Shown: positions 16,158 to 21,083 of the stretch, in pieces
Layout of the letters: each line of letters begins with the position of its first letter
Position numbering within the stretch: position 1 is the stretch's first letter
Source of the DNA: a virus
Direction: 5' to 3' (one strand)
Virus record (IMG/VR): IMGVR_UViG_3300042519_002162
Location: 1-32,006 of that record
DNA: 32,006 bases
The notes under the pieces: model-generated
What the model was told of the DNA's origin: nothing
Seen by the model: the letters and a program-made list of their open reading frames with translations, nothing else
Databases searched by the model: none
Program-made: the position numbers and the translations under genes

Positions 16158-16357
16158 TATTAAATAACAAAGCATCAAATCATGAACAACGTTTCACATA
16201 AATCGCAAAATTTAAACTCCTATTGGAGCTTGTGCTTTATTGCGCAACCGACACTAGGAGCCAATGAAGGTCGTGATATGAAAGGTGTGGCATAACGGAG
16301 ATTATAAAAAATCTAACCTAAAATGCCCCACCTTCCTAAAAAGAGGTGGGTTTTTTA
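16158..16357 (+). ncRNA. Structured non-coding RNA with own promoter and terminator
   Basis: A ~200-nt unit. The central element pairs CTCCTA (16217-16222) with TAGGAG (16255-16260) and TTGTGC (16230-16235) with GCGCAA (16242-16247) around a TTTATT loop. The 7x7 internal loop between them can form G-C, tandem G-A/A-G and G-C pairs, a known RNA motif. A second hairpin is AGATT/AATCT (16299-16314). The unit ends in a strong terminator. An alternative reading is a 37-codon ORF at 16182-16295, but the nested pairing and lack of a ribosome-binding site favour RNA. Family unknown. It lies between the curli operon and the tRNA array. Confidence 0.6.
16326..16357 (+). terminator. Intrinsic terminator of the 16.2 kb RNA
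   Basis: CCCACCT pairs with AGGTGGG (16344-16350), followed by TTTTTTATTTT. Confidence 0.92.
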
Positions 16358-16382
16358 TTTTAGAAGATTTAGTAAAAAAAGT

Positions 16383-16411
16383 TTGACAAATAATAAAAAG
16401 TAAATAGAGTT
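16383..16411 (+). promoter_or_regulatory. Candidate promoter of the second 16 kb RNA and the tRNA array
   Basis: TTGACA (16383-16388) with TAGAGT (16405-16410) at 16-base spacing, a 4/6 match to TATAAT. A TATAAATA late-type match lies at 16683-16690, just before the first tRNA. Confidence 0.35.
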
Positions 16412-16682
16412 AGGGAAGTTAGCAGTAAGTTATCAATTTCAAGTTTTTTCACAGTACAATTTAGATGGGTAAAAATGCACCCCGAAGCACTAAAATAGCC
16501 ACCGGCGCGATAGCGACCGTTTTGTGGGAATCAATATCAACAGAGAAAGTTTTATCTGTTGTGAGGCCGAAGTGATATGTTATTTTTAATATAAAGTTGG
16601 AGAAGGATGTTATATTCTTTACGGATCGTAAAATGAGCATCCTTCTCTAAACAATTTCTAGTCGTTAAACAAGTTGCGACTA
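16412..16682 (+). ncRNA. Second structured non-coding region before the tRNA array
   Basis: About 270 nt without a credible ORF. Long perfect stems visible by eye: CAACAGA/TCTGTTG (16538-16561), GAGAAGGATG/CATCCTTCTC (16600-16647, 10 bp, enclosing TTTACG/CGTAAA), and TAGTCG/CGACTA (16659-16682). The density of perfect stems in AT-rich DNA suggests a functional RNA. It does not show the conserved cores of RNase P RNA or tmRNA that I looked for. Family unknown. Confidence 0.45.
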
Positions 16683-16701
16683 TATAAATAAAAACTATAA
16701 T

Positions 16702-16785
16702 GGTGCTGTTCCTATAGCGGCGAATAGCTCTGGCTCTTAACCAGATATACAAACAACGTGGGTTCGAGTCCCACCGGCACCACCA
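16702..16785 (+). tRNA. tRNA-Lys(CTT)
   Basis: Acceptor GGTGCTG/CGGCACC, A73 and encoded CCA. Anticodon loop CTCTTAA, anticodon 16736-16738. Canonical T arm. The variable region is 12 nt, longer than usual for a class I tRNA. Confidence 0.85.
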
Positions 16786-16864
16786 AATTTAAAAAGTGAA
16801 AAAATTGTAGATAAATCATAAGTTTTGTTAGATGTGTATAGTATTTATAATTAACTAAAAAATT

Positions 16865-17182
16865 ATGGAAGACAAAGATATACTTATGGAGTTTTTAAGA
16901 GGCGGCTGGATTGTTGCTCTTATTGGAGCACTGGGTATGTTAGCAAGAACTTTCATGGATGGTGTAAAACGTACTAATGGTGAACAAGTCAAACGAATCA
17001 TCGCAGCGGCGATATGTTCAACGATAGCATGGTTTATTTTAGAGCAAGTTGAAGTAAGTAGCTTAACAAAAGCAATCAGTTATGGTATAACTGGTGTGAT
17101 AAGTCCAGAAATCCTTCAAGGTATAACACTTCTTTCAAAGAAGTTTGCCAAGAAACCGGAAGATTTCTTAAATAAAAAATAA
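16865..17182 (+). CDS. LydA-like holin (holin superfamily III)
   Basis: 105 aa with hydrophobic segments at ~12-30 (GGWIVALIGALGMLARTF), ~44-60 (IIAAAICSTIAWFILEQ) and an amphipathic third segment near 68-88 (SYGITGVISPEILQGITLL), then a Lys-rich cytoplasmic tail. The order GGWIV..IGA.GMLAR, then IIAAAI.STIAWFILEQ, then YGI.GVISPEIL matches LydA-type phage holins, which form inner-membrane lesions that release the endolysin. No endolysin is in the window. A TATTTATA motif (16842-16849) lies 15 bases before the ATG, fitting late expression. It sits between two tRNA genes, and the next tRNA begins 6 bases after its stop. Confidence 0.8.
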   Translation: MEDKDILMEFLRGGWIVALIGALGMLARTFMDGVKRTNGEQVKRIIAAAICSTIAWFILEQVEVSSLTKAISYGITGVISPEILQGITLLSKKFAKKPEDFLNKK

Positions 17183-17187
17183 TTTTT

Positions 17188-17263
17188 GCGGTAGTATCTC
17201 AGTTGGTAGAGAGCGAGTTTTCCAAACTTGATGTCGCAGGTTCGATCCCTGTCTGCCGCTCCA
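17188..17263 (+). tRNA. tRNA-Gly(TCC)
   Basis: Canonical cloverleaf: acceptor GCGGTAG/CTGCCGC, anticodon loop TTTCCAA (anticodon 17221-17223), T loop TTCGATC, T73 and CCA. Confidence 0.93.
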
Positions 17264-17267
17264 TTTT

Positions 17268-17322
17268 GCAAACGCCACGTCATTGGCGAAATTGAGGTTG
17301 ACTCAAATGACAATTTTTTGGA
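17268..17322 (+). ncRNA. Twin-hairpin spacer RNA
   Basis: CGCCA/TGGCG and TTGAG/CTCAA form adjacent hairpins, and GTCAT can alternatively pair with ATGAC across both. Not a tRNA. It lies between two tRNA-type units in the same orientation. Confidence 0.35.
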
Positions 17323-17329
17323 CCGAAAC

Positions 17330-17428
17330 TGATCTTAACACTTACGGGTGTTGATACGTTAAACATTCAACATGACGCTAAAGCATGGAACAGAATGTCG
17401 ATAGGTTTGATTCCTATACGGTCCACTA
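17330..17428 (+). tRNA. Degenerate or expanded tRNA, anticodon uncertain
   Basis: GGACCG/CGGTCC acceptor (6 bp), A73, and a perfect T arm ATAGG-TTTGATT-CCTAT, but CTA in place of CCA. The ~60 nt between have no standard D arm; they hold AACAC/GTGTT and ACATTC/GAATGT hairpins. A CATGA-CGCTAAA-GCATG arm shows CTA in the anticodon position but lacks T33. I leave the amino acid open. Confidence 0.45.
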
Positions 17429-17434
17429 TTTTAT

Positions 17435-17520
17435 GGGCGCGTCGCATAGCGGCTATTGCAGGACACTGTAAATGTCCCCTCTTCGGATAACCCTTGGTTC
17501 GAGTCCAAGCGTGCCCACCA
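17435..17520 (+). tRNA. tRNA-Tyr(GTA)
   Basis: Acceptor GGGCGCG/CGTGCCC, anticodon stem GGACA/TGTCC with loop CTGTAAA (anticodon 17468-17470), long variable arm as in bacterial Tyr tRNA, A73, CCA. Confidence 0.93.
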
Positions 17521-17531
17521 TTTTAAGACAT

Positions 17532-17619
17532 AGAAGGATGGCTGAGTGGCTTAAAGCAGGAGTTTACTAAACTCCCGAAGCGAAAGCTTCCGTGGGTTCG
17601 AATCCCTCTCCTTCTACCA
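17532..17619 (+). tRNA. tRNA-Ser-like(ACT), class II
   Basis: Perfect acceptor AGAAGGA/TCCTTCT, long variable arm GAAGC-GAAA-GCTTC, loop TTACTAA giving anticodon ACT (17566-17568). A34 in this box is unusual; Ser AGY codons are normally read by GCT, which is also present at 25311. A73 rather than the G73 of the other Ser tRNAs here, and one T-T mismatch in the T stem. Confidence 0.75.
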
Positions 17620-17628
17620 AATTTCTAC

Positions 17629-17703
17629 GCCGGATAAACATAAGTGGTGATGTGCAACTCTTGTAAAGTTGAAAAGCGAGTTCGACTCTCGCATCTGGCT
17701 CCA
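17629..17703 (+). tRNA. tRNA-Thr(TGT)
   Basis: Acceptor GCCGGAT/ATCTGGC, D stem ACAT/ATGT, loop CTTGTAA (anticodon 17662-17664), T stem GCGAG/CTCGC, T73, CCA. Close in design to Thr(CGT) at 25634. Confidence 0.93.
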
Positions 17704-17709
17704 TTTTAT

Positions 17710-17786
17710 GGAGACGCTGGCAAAGTAGAGCCGACCTCGCTTCGAACGAGTTATAACTATAGGTTAGAGTCCTATCGTCTCCACCA
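17710..17786 (+). tRNA. tRNA-Arg(TCG)
   Basis: Acceptor GGAGACG/CGTCTCC, D stem GGC/GCC, loop CTTCGAA (anticodon 17742-17744), T stem ATAGG/CCTAT, A73, CCA. The outermost anticodon-stem pair is mismatched. Confidence 0.88.
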
Positions 17787-17794
17787 ATTTATAT

Positions 17795-17870
17795 GCAGTA
17801 GTAGTTCAATGGTAGAATGCTTCGTTGCCAACGAAGAGGTCTGCGGGTTCGAGTCCCGCCTACTGCACCA
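17795..17870 (+). tRNA. tRNA-Gly(GCC)
   Basis: Acceptor GCAGTAG/CTACTGC, anticodon stem CTTCG/CGAAG, loop TTGCCAA (anticodon 17827-17829), T stem GCGGG/CCCGC, A73, CCA. Fully canonical. Confidence 0.94.
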
Positions 17871-17873
17871 GTT

Positions 17874-17978
17874 TCGTATGTAGTTCAGAGGTAGACCAGT
17901 GCTCACTATAATGGTAAATGACACCGCAAAAGTGTGATAAAGCACATGCCGTTGGTTCGAATCCAACCATGCGAATCA
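17874..17978 (+). tRNA. tRNA with enlarged anticodon loop (possible Ile(GAT) if 30 nt are removed)
   Basis: Acceptor TCGTATG/CATGCGA, A73, TCA in place of CCA, canonical T arm GTTGG-TTCGAAT-CCAAC. The anticodon stem GTGCT/AGCAC (17899-17903, 17941-17945) encloses 37 nt instead of 7. Keeping C17904 and TGATAA (17935-17940) would give CTGATAA, a perfect Ile(GAT) loop; the 30 nt between contain CAC-CGCAAAA-GTG. The splice idea is inference. A decayed gene is the alternative. Confidence 0.55.
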
Positions 17979-17986
17979 ATTTTACA

Positions 17987-18061
17987 TATATAGTTACGAC
18001 AATTGGCAGACGTTATGAGGCTATAGACTCAAAAGTTTGGGTTCAAATCCCAACTATATAT
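17987..18061 (+). tRNA. tRNA-like, 8-nt anticodon loop, no encoded CCA
   Basis: Acceptor TATATAG/CTATATA continues outward to a 12-bp helix (17984-17995 with 18052-18063) if the T stem opens. T arm TTGGG-TTCAAAT-CCCAA is canonical, D stem ACG/CGT is short. The anticodon arm TGAG/CTCA leaves 8 loop bases, so the anticodon cannot be assigned. No CCA follows. Confidence 0.5.
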
Positions 18062-18067
18062 GTTGTC

Positions 18068-18105
18068 GCATAGAGTTGGGTCACTGTTGAAGTGAAACTC
18101 TATGC
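18068..18105 (+). ncRNA. Long bulged hairpin between tRNAs
   Basis: GCATAGAGTT pairs perfectly with AACTCTATGC (10 bp), a GGG bulge follows, then TCACT/AGTGA with a GTTGA loop. No T-run after it, so not a standard terminator. Confidence 0.5.
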
Positions 18106-18115
18106 AATATTTTAT

Positions 18116-18193
18116 GGCCATGTGACGCAACTGGATAGTCGTGTTACGCTTAGAACGTAAATGTTGGGGGTTCGAGTCCCTCCATGGCCACCA
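18116..18193 (+). tRNA. tRNA with Leu anticodon TAG, short variable loop
   Basis: Acceptor GGCCATG/CATGGCC, D stem GAC/GTC, anticodon stem TTACG/CGTAA with loop CTTAGAA (anticodon 18151-18153), canonical T loop, A73, CCA. The variable region is about 5 nt, whereas bacterial Leu tRNAs, including two in this window, have a long variable arm. Confidence 0.85.
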
Positions 18194-18280
18194 TTTTGTC
18201 AACGAAAAACGCGGACTGATAGGCCGCAAGTAGTTTTAATCTCAAACAGGAAAAACTTATCTCCATGTGAGACGACAAAA
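18194..18280 (+). ncRNA. Non-canonical tRNA-like RNA with a GAT-type loop
   Basis: Closed by TTTTGTC/GACAAAA (7 bp). Contains GCGG/CCGC around a loop CTGATAG plus an A-G pair, which would be an Ile(GAT)-like anticodon loop, and TCTCA/TGAGA. No D arm, no TTCRANY T loop, no CCA. It directly abuts the preceding tRNA's CCA. Confidence 0.4.
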
Positions 18281-18288
18281 AATTTTAT

Positions 18289-18366
18289 GGGCGTGTGACG
18301 TAACTGGATAACCGTGTTTCATTCAAAATGAAAATTTTGTGGGTTCGAGTCCCACCATGCCTACCA
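18289..18366 (+). tRNA. tRNA with Leu anticodon CAA, short variable loop
   Basis: Acceptor GGGCGTG/CATGCCT with G-T pairs, anticodon stem TTTCA/TGAAA, loop TTCAAAA (anticodon 18324-18326), T stem GTGGG/CCCAC, A73, CCA. Variable loop ATTTT, again too short for a normal bacterial Leu tRNA. Confidence 0.85.
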
Positions 18367-18370
18367 ATTT

Positions 18371-18447
18371 AGGTCGAAAGAACGAGTCTGTAGGATTCGA
18401 TGAAACGGTTGGCTAATAACCAACAGCCACTTTTCTTGGCTCGACCT
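18371..18447 (+). ncRNA. Four-way-junction tRNA mimic (AAT-type loop)
   Basis: Acceptor-like AGGTCGA/TCGACCT (7 bp); hairpin CGAGTC/GATTCG with a 5-nt loop in the D position; GTTGG-CTAATAA-CCAAC as a perfect anticodon arm with T33 and AAT (18415-18417); GCCA/TGGC with loop CTTTTCT in the T position. No T-loop consensus, no variable loop and no CCA. It imitates a tRNA in outline but lacks the elbow contacts. Confidence 0.5.
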
Positions 18448-18452
18448 TTAAT

Positions 18453-18574
18453 TTTGATAGTGTATGTGTTTTCGTCTCTAAAATCTTACGGCACATGGAA
18501 GACGTGTAACGGGTTCAAAGTCCGACCACTTTGCATTGAGCAGAGTGAGTAAGCCAACCATATACATTATCAAA
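18453..18574 (+). ncRNA. Structured RNA with long closing stem
   Basis: Closed by TTTGATA/TATCAAA extended by TGTATGTG/CATATACA into about 16 bp. Inside are CGTCT/AGACG, a T-arm-like CGG-GTTCAAAGT-CCG and an 8-bp hairpin CACTTTGC/GCAGAGTG with an ATTGA loop. Not a standard tRNA. Confidence 0.5.
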
Positions 18575-18582
18575 CATTTTAT

Positions 18583-18658
18583 GGGAGTTTGGTGAAGGCG
18601 GTCCTCACGTCGCACTGAAGATGCGAAGAAGTTGGTTCAATTCCAACAGCTCCCACCA
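18583..18658 (+). tRNA. tRNA-Phe(GAA)
   Basis: Acceptor GGGAGTT/AGCTCCC, D stem GTGA/TCAC, anticodon stem TCGCA/TGCGA, loop CTGAAGA (anticodon 18617-18619), T stem GTTGG/CCAAC, A73, CCA. Confidence 0.93.
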
Positions 18659-18664
18659 TTTTAT

Positions 18665-18738
18665 GTAGTGTGGTAGCCGAGTTCAATGAACGCGGTGACT
18701 TGGTAATATGGGTGAATGTAACCCGTCACACTGCTTCA
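18665..18738 (+). ncRNA. Non-canonical tRNA-like RNA
   Basis: Acceptor-like GTAGTGT/ACACTGC then TTCA. Internal hairpins CCG-a-GTTC-aat-GAAC-g-CGG and GTGAC/GTCAC enclosing GGGT-GAATGTA-ACCC. No T-loop consensus and no identifiable anticodon. Length 74 nt equals a tRNA. Confidence 0.4.
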
Positions 18739-18745
18739 TTTTTAT

Positions 18746-18819
18746 TGGGATATGTTGTAGTGGTAGCAAAGGAGTCTTTGAAACTCTTAGTCTTGGTTCG
18801 ATTCCAAGTATCTCAGCCA
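18746..18819 (+). tRNA. tRNA-Gln(TTG)
   Basis: Acceptor TGGGATA/TATCTCA with the T1-A72 pair and G73 typical of Gln, loop CTTTGAA (anticodon 18778-18780), T stem CTTGG/CCAAG, CCA. Confidence 0.92.
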
Positions 18820-18823
18820 TTTT

Positions 18824-18975
18824 ATTATACAACAACTGCGGAGATAGTAATTCCAAAAAAGTTGTTACTGTATGAGTAGAAGATATCGTGAGTTAATTAC
18901 TATGTCACGTGAAGCGAAAAATATAGGATAATATAAAGGTGAAGCCTCATCTTGAATGGGTTAAATTCCCAAAGG
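18824..18975 (+). ncRNA. Structured intergenic RNA with a T-arm-like hairpin
   Basis: ATACA/TGTAT outside AACAAC/GTTGTT, then CGTGA/TCACG, then TGGG-TTAAATT-CCCA framed by GCCT/AGGC. The TTAAATT loop differs from the T-loop consensus by one base. No complete tRNA can be folded. No ORF. Confidence 0.35.
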
Positions 18976-18984
18976 CATTTTTAT

Positions 18985-19059
18985 TCCCATCGGGCTGGCA
19001 TGGTGTTAAGCACGTGACTGTTAATCACGATAAGCGTGGATCGTTACCACGGGTGGGAG
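18985..19059 (+). tRNA. tRNA-Asn(GTT), no encoded CCA
   Basis: Acceptor TCCCATC/GGTGGGA, D stem GCT/AGC, anticodon stem CGTGA/TCACG with loop CTGTTAA (anticodon 19020-19022), T stem CGTGG/CCACG, G73. T loop ATCGTTA swaps the T54/A58 bases. The next bases are CTT, so CCA must be added. Confidence 0.8.
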
Positions 19060-19065
19060 CTTTGG

Positions 19066-19120
19066 TATGAATTGAACATGAAATAATACTGTTAATTCAT
19101 ATCGTTTTTGTTCGAGTCCA
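19066..19120 (+). ncRNA. Hairpin and T-arm remnant before the GIY-YIG gene
   Basis: TATGAATT/AATTCATA with an inner AACA/TGTT forms a long hairpin, followed by TTCGAGTCC, a T-loop-like remnant without a good stem. May be a tRNA damaged by endonuclease insertion at its 3' side. Confidence 0.3.
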
Positions 19121-19123
19121 TGA

Positions 19124-19131
19124 TATTTATT
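19124..19131 (+). promoter_or_regulatory. Late-promoter-like motif of the second GIY-YIG gene
   Basis: TATTTATT ends 5 bases before the ATG at 19137, the spacing of a late promoter with a leaderless start. Confidence 0.5.
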
Positions 19132-19136
19132 AGTAT

Positions 19137-20039
19137 ATGCACTTCTTGATTTATAAAATTACTAATAGATTAAACAATAAAATTTATGTTGGTGCTCATA
19201 AGACCAATGACAAAGGTGATGGTTACTTTGGTTCTGGGCTGTTGATTGAGCGGTCCGTGTCTAAACACGGAAAAGAAAATTTCTTCAAAGAAATTCTATT
19301 TGAGTTATCAACAGAAGAGGAGATGTGGCAAAGGGAGCGGGATATCGTTGATGAAACGTTTATTTCTCGCAACGACACGTACAACATTAAGTTGGGAGGT
19401 CACGGTGGATTTGATTATATCAATAAAACAAGAAAAAATATTTATAAAAATCATTCCGAAATTGCAAGAAAAAATTCTGCTAAGAACTTTGTAAGTTCAG
19501 GAGAGACAAAGCGTCGTCTGATATTAGAAGGAAAATGGGGAGAGTATAAGAAAAAATTATCCAATTCAATAAAAGAATCTTACAAGAAACGGGGGAAATC
19601 CCATTGGTTAGGACGACTGCACAGAGAAGAAAGCAAATTTAAAATAGGAGAAAAAAGTAAAATTAATCAATCGGGAAAAAGAAACTCCCAATATGGAACG
19701 AGGATAATATATGAAATGTCAACTGGAAACAAAATGCGGCTTAAATTTGGACAAGAAATCCCTATCGGGTGGGCAAGTTCCGAAGATTGGAAAAAAATAA
19801 CCCAAGAAAAAATAAAAAACTTAAAAGAAAAAACAAAGAGTTTAAAAAAACAACATAATAAAGAAAAATCTAGAAATTATGCGATTCGGTTACACGAAGA
19901 ATATATTAATTCTGGTTGTAGATCATTGAGAGAATTCTGTAAGAGTGGTAAGTATAACCACAGCGTACAAGCGTTAACCATGGCTTGGAAAAAAAACATA
20001 CCGGATATATACAATCCAATTCATGGTAAATCTTATTGA
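19137..20039 (+). CDS. GIY-YIG homing endonuclease inside the tRNA array
   Basis: 300 aa. Catalytic domain at the N-terminus: FLIYKITNRLNNKIYVGAHKT (GIY-YIG variant with IY and YVG), Gly/Tyr-rich DGYFGSGLLIER, and a Glu in REDIV-like WQRERDIVDE. Helical DNA-binding modules follow (SKFKIGEKSKINQSGKRNSQYG and others), then a very basic region (~220-260) and a C-terminal helix-turn-helix-like stretch (SLREFCKSGKYNHSVQALTMAW). Such enzymes often cut conserved sites such as tRNA genes. It directly follows a tRNA-like remnant and is followed 12 bases later by tRNA-Lys(TTT). Confidence 0.88.
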   Translation: MHFLIYKITNRLNNKIYVGAHKTNDKGDGYFGSGLLIERSVSKHGKENFFKEILFELSTEEEMWQRERDIVDETFISRNDTYNIKLGGHGGFDYINKTRKNIYKNHSEIARKNSAKNFVSSGETKRRLILEGKWGEYKKKLSNSIKESYKKRGKSHWLGRLHREESKFKIGEKSKINQSGKRNSQYGTRIIYEMSTGNKMRLKFGQEIPIGWASSEDWKKITQEKIKNLKEKTKSLKKQHNKEKSRNYAIRLHEEYINSGCRSLREFCKSGKYNHSVQALTMAWKKNIPDIYNPIHGKSY

Positions 20040-20051
20040 AAAATTTAAATT

Positions 20052-20127
20052 GGTGCTCTGGCAGAGCGGTTTATGCAGCGGACTTTTAATCCGTATAAGG
20101 TGGGTTCGAGTCCCACCGACACCACCA
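20052..20127 (+). tRNA. tRNA-Lys(TTT)
   Basis: Loop CTTTTAA (anticodon 20085-20087), T stem GTGGG/CCCAC with canonical loop, A73, CCA. The inner acceptor pairs are weak (GGTG/CACC pairs, then mismatches), which is unusual for an intact tRNA. Confidence 0.85.
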
Positions 20128-20136
20128 ATTTTATAT

Positions 20137-20212
20137 CCAGCATTCGCCTAGTAGCTATGGCATTCCGTTTGGGGCGGAATTATCGGGGGTGCGAGTCCCT
20201 CATGCTGGACCA
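20137..20212 (+). tRNA. tRNA-Pro(TGG)
   Basis: Acceptor CCAGCAT/ATGCTGG, D stem GCC/GGC, loop TTTGGGG with G37 (anticodon 20170-20172), T stem GGGGG/CCCTC, T loop TGCGAGT, A73, CCA. Confidence 0.9.
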
Positions 20213-20218
20213 CTTTAT

Positions 20219-20301
20219 AGCAGAGACAAGCCAAGGGACGCTAACTGCGCTCATAACGCAGCCGAAAGGTATGATGTGTTCGATTCACATCTCTGCTTCC
20301 A
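20219..20301 (+). tRNA. tRNA(CAT), Met or Ile2
   Basis: Acceptor AGCAGAG/CTCTGCT, anticodon stem CTGCG/CGCAG with loop CTCATAA (anticodon 20252-20254), T stem ATGTG/CACAT, CCA. T73 is unusual for either identity. A tilS-type C34 change would make it read AUA. Confidence 0.87.
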
Positions 20302-20307
20302 TTTTAT

Positions 20308-20383
20308 CAGTGTGTGGTGCCAAAGGTTGGCGATTCCGCTTGGAACGGAAATTATGTAGGTTCGAGTCCTATCGCACTGACCA
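20308..20383 (+). tRNA. tRNA with Pro anticodon TGG and A37
   Basis: Acceptor CAGTGTG/CGCACTG, D stem GCC/GGC, anticodon stem TTCCG/CGGAA, loop CTTGGAA (anticodon 20341-20343), T stem GTAGG/CCTAT, A73, CCA. Pro tRNAs normally carry G37; A37 makes this a second, atypical copy. Confidence 0.82.
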
Positions 20384-20388
20384 TTTAT

Positions 20389-20465
20389 GCTTGTGTAGCT
20401 CAACTGGATAGAGCAACAGATTACGAATCTGTAGGTTGAAGGCTCGAATCCTTCCACAAGCACCA
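20389..20465 (+). tRNA. tRNA-Arg(ACG)
   Basis: Acceptor GCTTGTG/CACAAGC, anticodon stem ACAGA/TCTGT, loop TTACGAA (anticodon 20423-20425), T stem GAAGG/CCTTC, A73, CCA. Needs A34-to-inosine editing to read CGC/CGA. Confidence 0.94.
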
Positions 20466-20468
20466 TTT

Positions 20469-20564
20469 TGAGTAGAAACTAGTTGTTCATAAAACAGGAG
20501 TCGGTGTTATCATACAGTATGTTGAACAACAAGTAACCGTGCTCGGAATAATCGGTACTACTCA
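20469..20564 (+). ncRNA. Structured RNA between tRNAs
   Basis: Closed by TGAGTAG/CTACTCA (7 bp). GTTGTTCA/TGAACAAC (8 bp) encloses CATA-CAG-TATG; ACCG/CGGT forms a third arm. tRNA-like length (96 nt) but no anticodon or T-loop consensus, no CCA. Confidence 0.45.
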
Positions 20565-20569
20565 TTTTT

Positions 20570-20645
20570 GGCCCTATAGAATAATGGTTGAGTTCGCTTG
20601 CCTTTCAAGCAAGAGAGCCGGGATCGTGACCCGGTGGGGCTACCA
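20570..20645 (+). tRNA. tRNA-Glu(TTC)
   Basis: Acceptor GGCCCTA/TGGGGCT, anticodon stem CTTGC/GCAAG with loop CTTTCAA (anticodon 20604-20606), T stem CCGGG/CCCGG, A73, CCA. T loop ATCGTGA has A54 and T58 swapped relative to consensus. Confidence 0.88.
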
Positions 20646-20651
20646 ATTTAC

Positions 20652-20730
20652 GGCGATATCGTCTATGTTTGGAAAGGACAGGATGTTCTCAACATCAAAA
20701 GCTCGGTTCGACTCCCGAGTATCGCCGCCA
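20652..20730 (+). tRNA. tRNA-Glu(CTC)
   Basis: Acceptor GGCGATA/TATCGCC, D stem GTC/GAC, anticodon stem GATG/CATC with loop TTCTCAA (anticodon 20688-20690), G73, CCA. The T stem CTCGG/CCGAG leaves an 8-nt loop. Confidence 0.85.
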
Positions 20731-20734
20731 TTTT

Positions 20735-20888
20735 TGAGCGGCAGCGTGGAAGGACATGCAGCCTTGAGAAGTTCTATTACGCGCAGTATAGTGTACATAA
20801 AGCTGTGCCTCTGAAACGAAGCGATGACTACCTAATAGATCGGGTCAGATTCAATGTCATCAATAGGTATCAATTCCTATCCGACTCA
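20735..20888 (+). ncRNA. Structured RNA, tRNA-like ends with ~100-nt insert
   Basis: TGAG-CGG pairs with CCG-A-CTCA at the ends. Near the 3' end ATAGG-TATCAATT-CCTAT looks like a T arm. Between are GATGAC/GTCATC and a GGC...GTGCC helix. No CCA and no anticodon arm identified. First member of a 900-nt block of structured RNA with no credible gene. Confidence 0.45.
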
Positions 20889-20895
20889 AATTAAT

Positions 20896-21081
20896 TTCTT
20901 CTGTGTTTATGCAGACCGTTACATTCGCCGACTAAGGTATGGCTCCATGTTGCTAAGAAACTGGGCAATCTTATACCTGTGTAAAAGGTTGCGTTCCTTT
21001 AGGGGGTTTAAGAGCGTAACGCATACAAGTGCATTCATCTTCTGGAAATGTTCTGGAAGACTTGTATGGCAGAAGGATCCA
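20896..21081 (+). ncRNA. Structured RNA with CCA end
   Basis: TTCTTCTG/CAGAAGGA (8 bp) followed by T-CCA, exactly like a tRNA 3' end, but 186 nt long. Inner helices: CGTTAC/GTAACG, AGGTAT/ATACCT, GTTGC/GCAAT, AAAGG-TTGCGTT-CCTTT and ATACAAGT/ACTTGTAT (8 bp) around TCTTC/GAAGA. Not tmRNA: no consensus T arm and no tag ORF. Confidence 0.5.
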
Positions 21082-21083
21082 AT

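Noticed and set aside
16182-16295. 37-codon ORF as a real gene
   Set aside because: It coincides with a strongly nested RNA structure, has no ribosome-binding site or promoter-to-ATG spacing like the leaderless genes; kept only as an alternative in the RNA entry.
16412-16682. RNase P RNA
   Set aside because: I could not find the conserved P4-forming blocks; only local hairpins are visible.
17330-17428. Amber suppressor tRNA (CTA) indicating TAG recoding
   Set aside because: The loop lacks T33, the fold is poor, and TAG is used as a true stop at 29200-29202 and 31817-31819.
20896-21081. tmRNA, because of the CCA end and long insert
   Set aside because: No consensus T arm, no Ala-type acceptor (G-U third pair) and no plausible tag ORF ending in hydrophobic residues.
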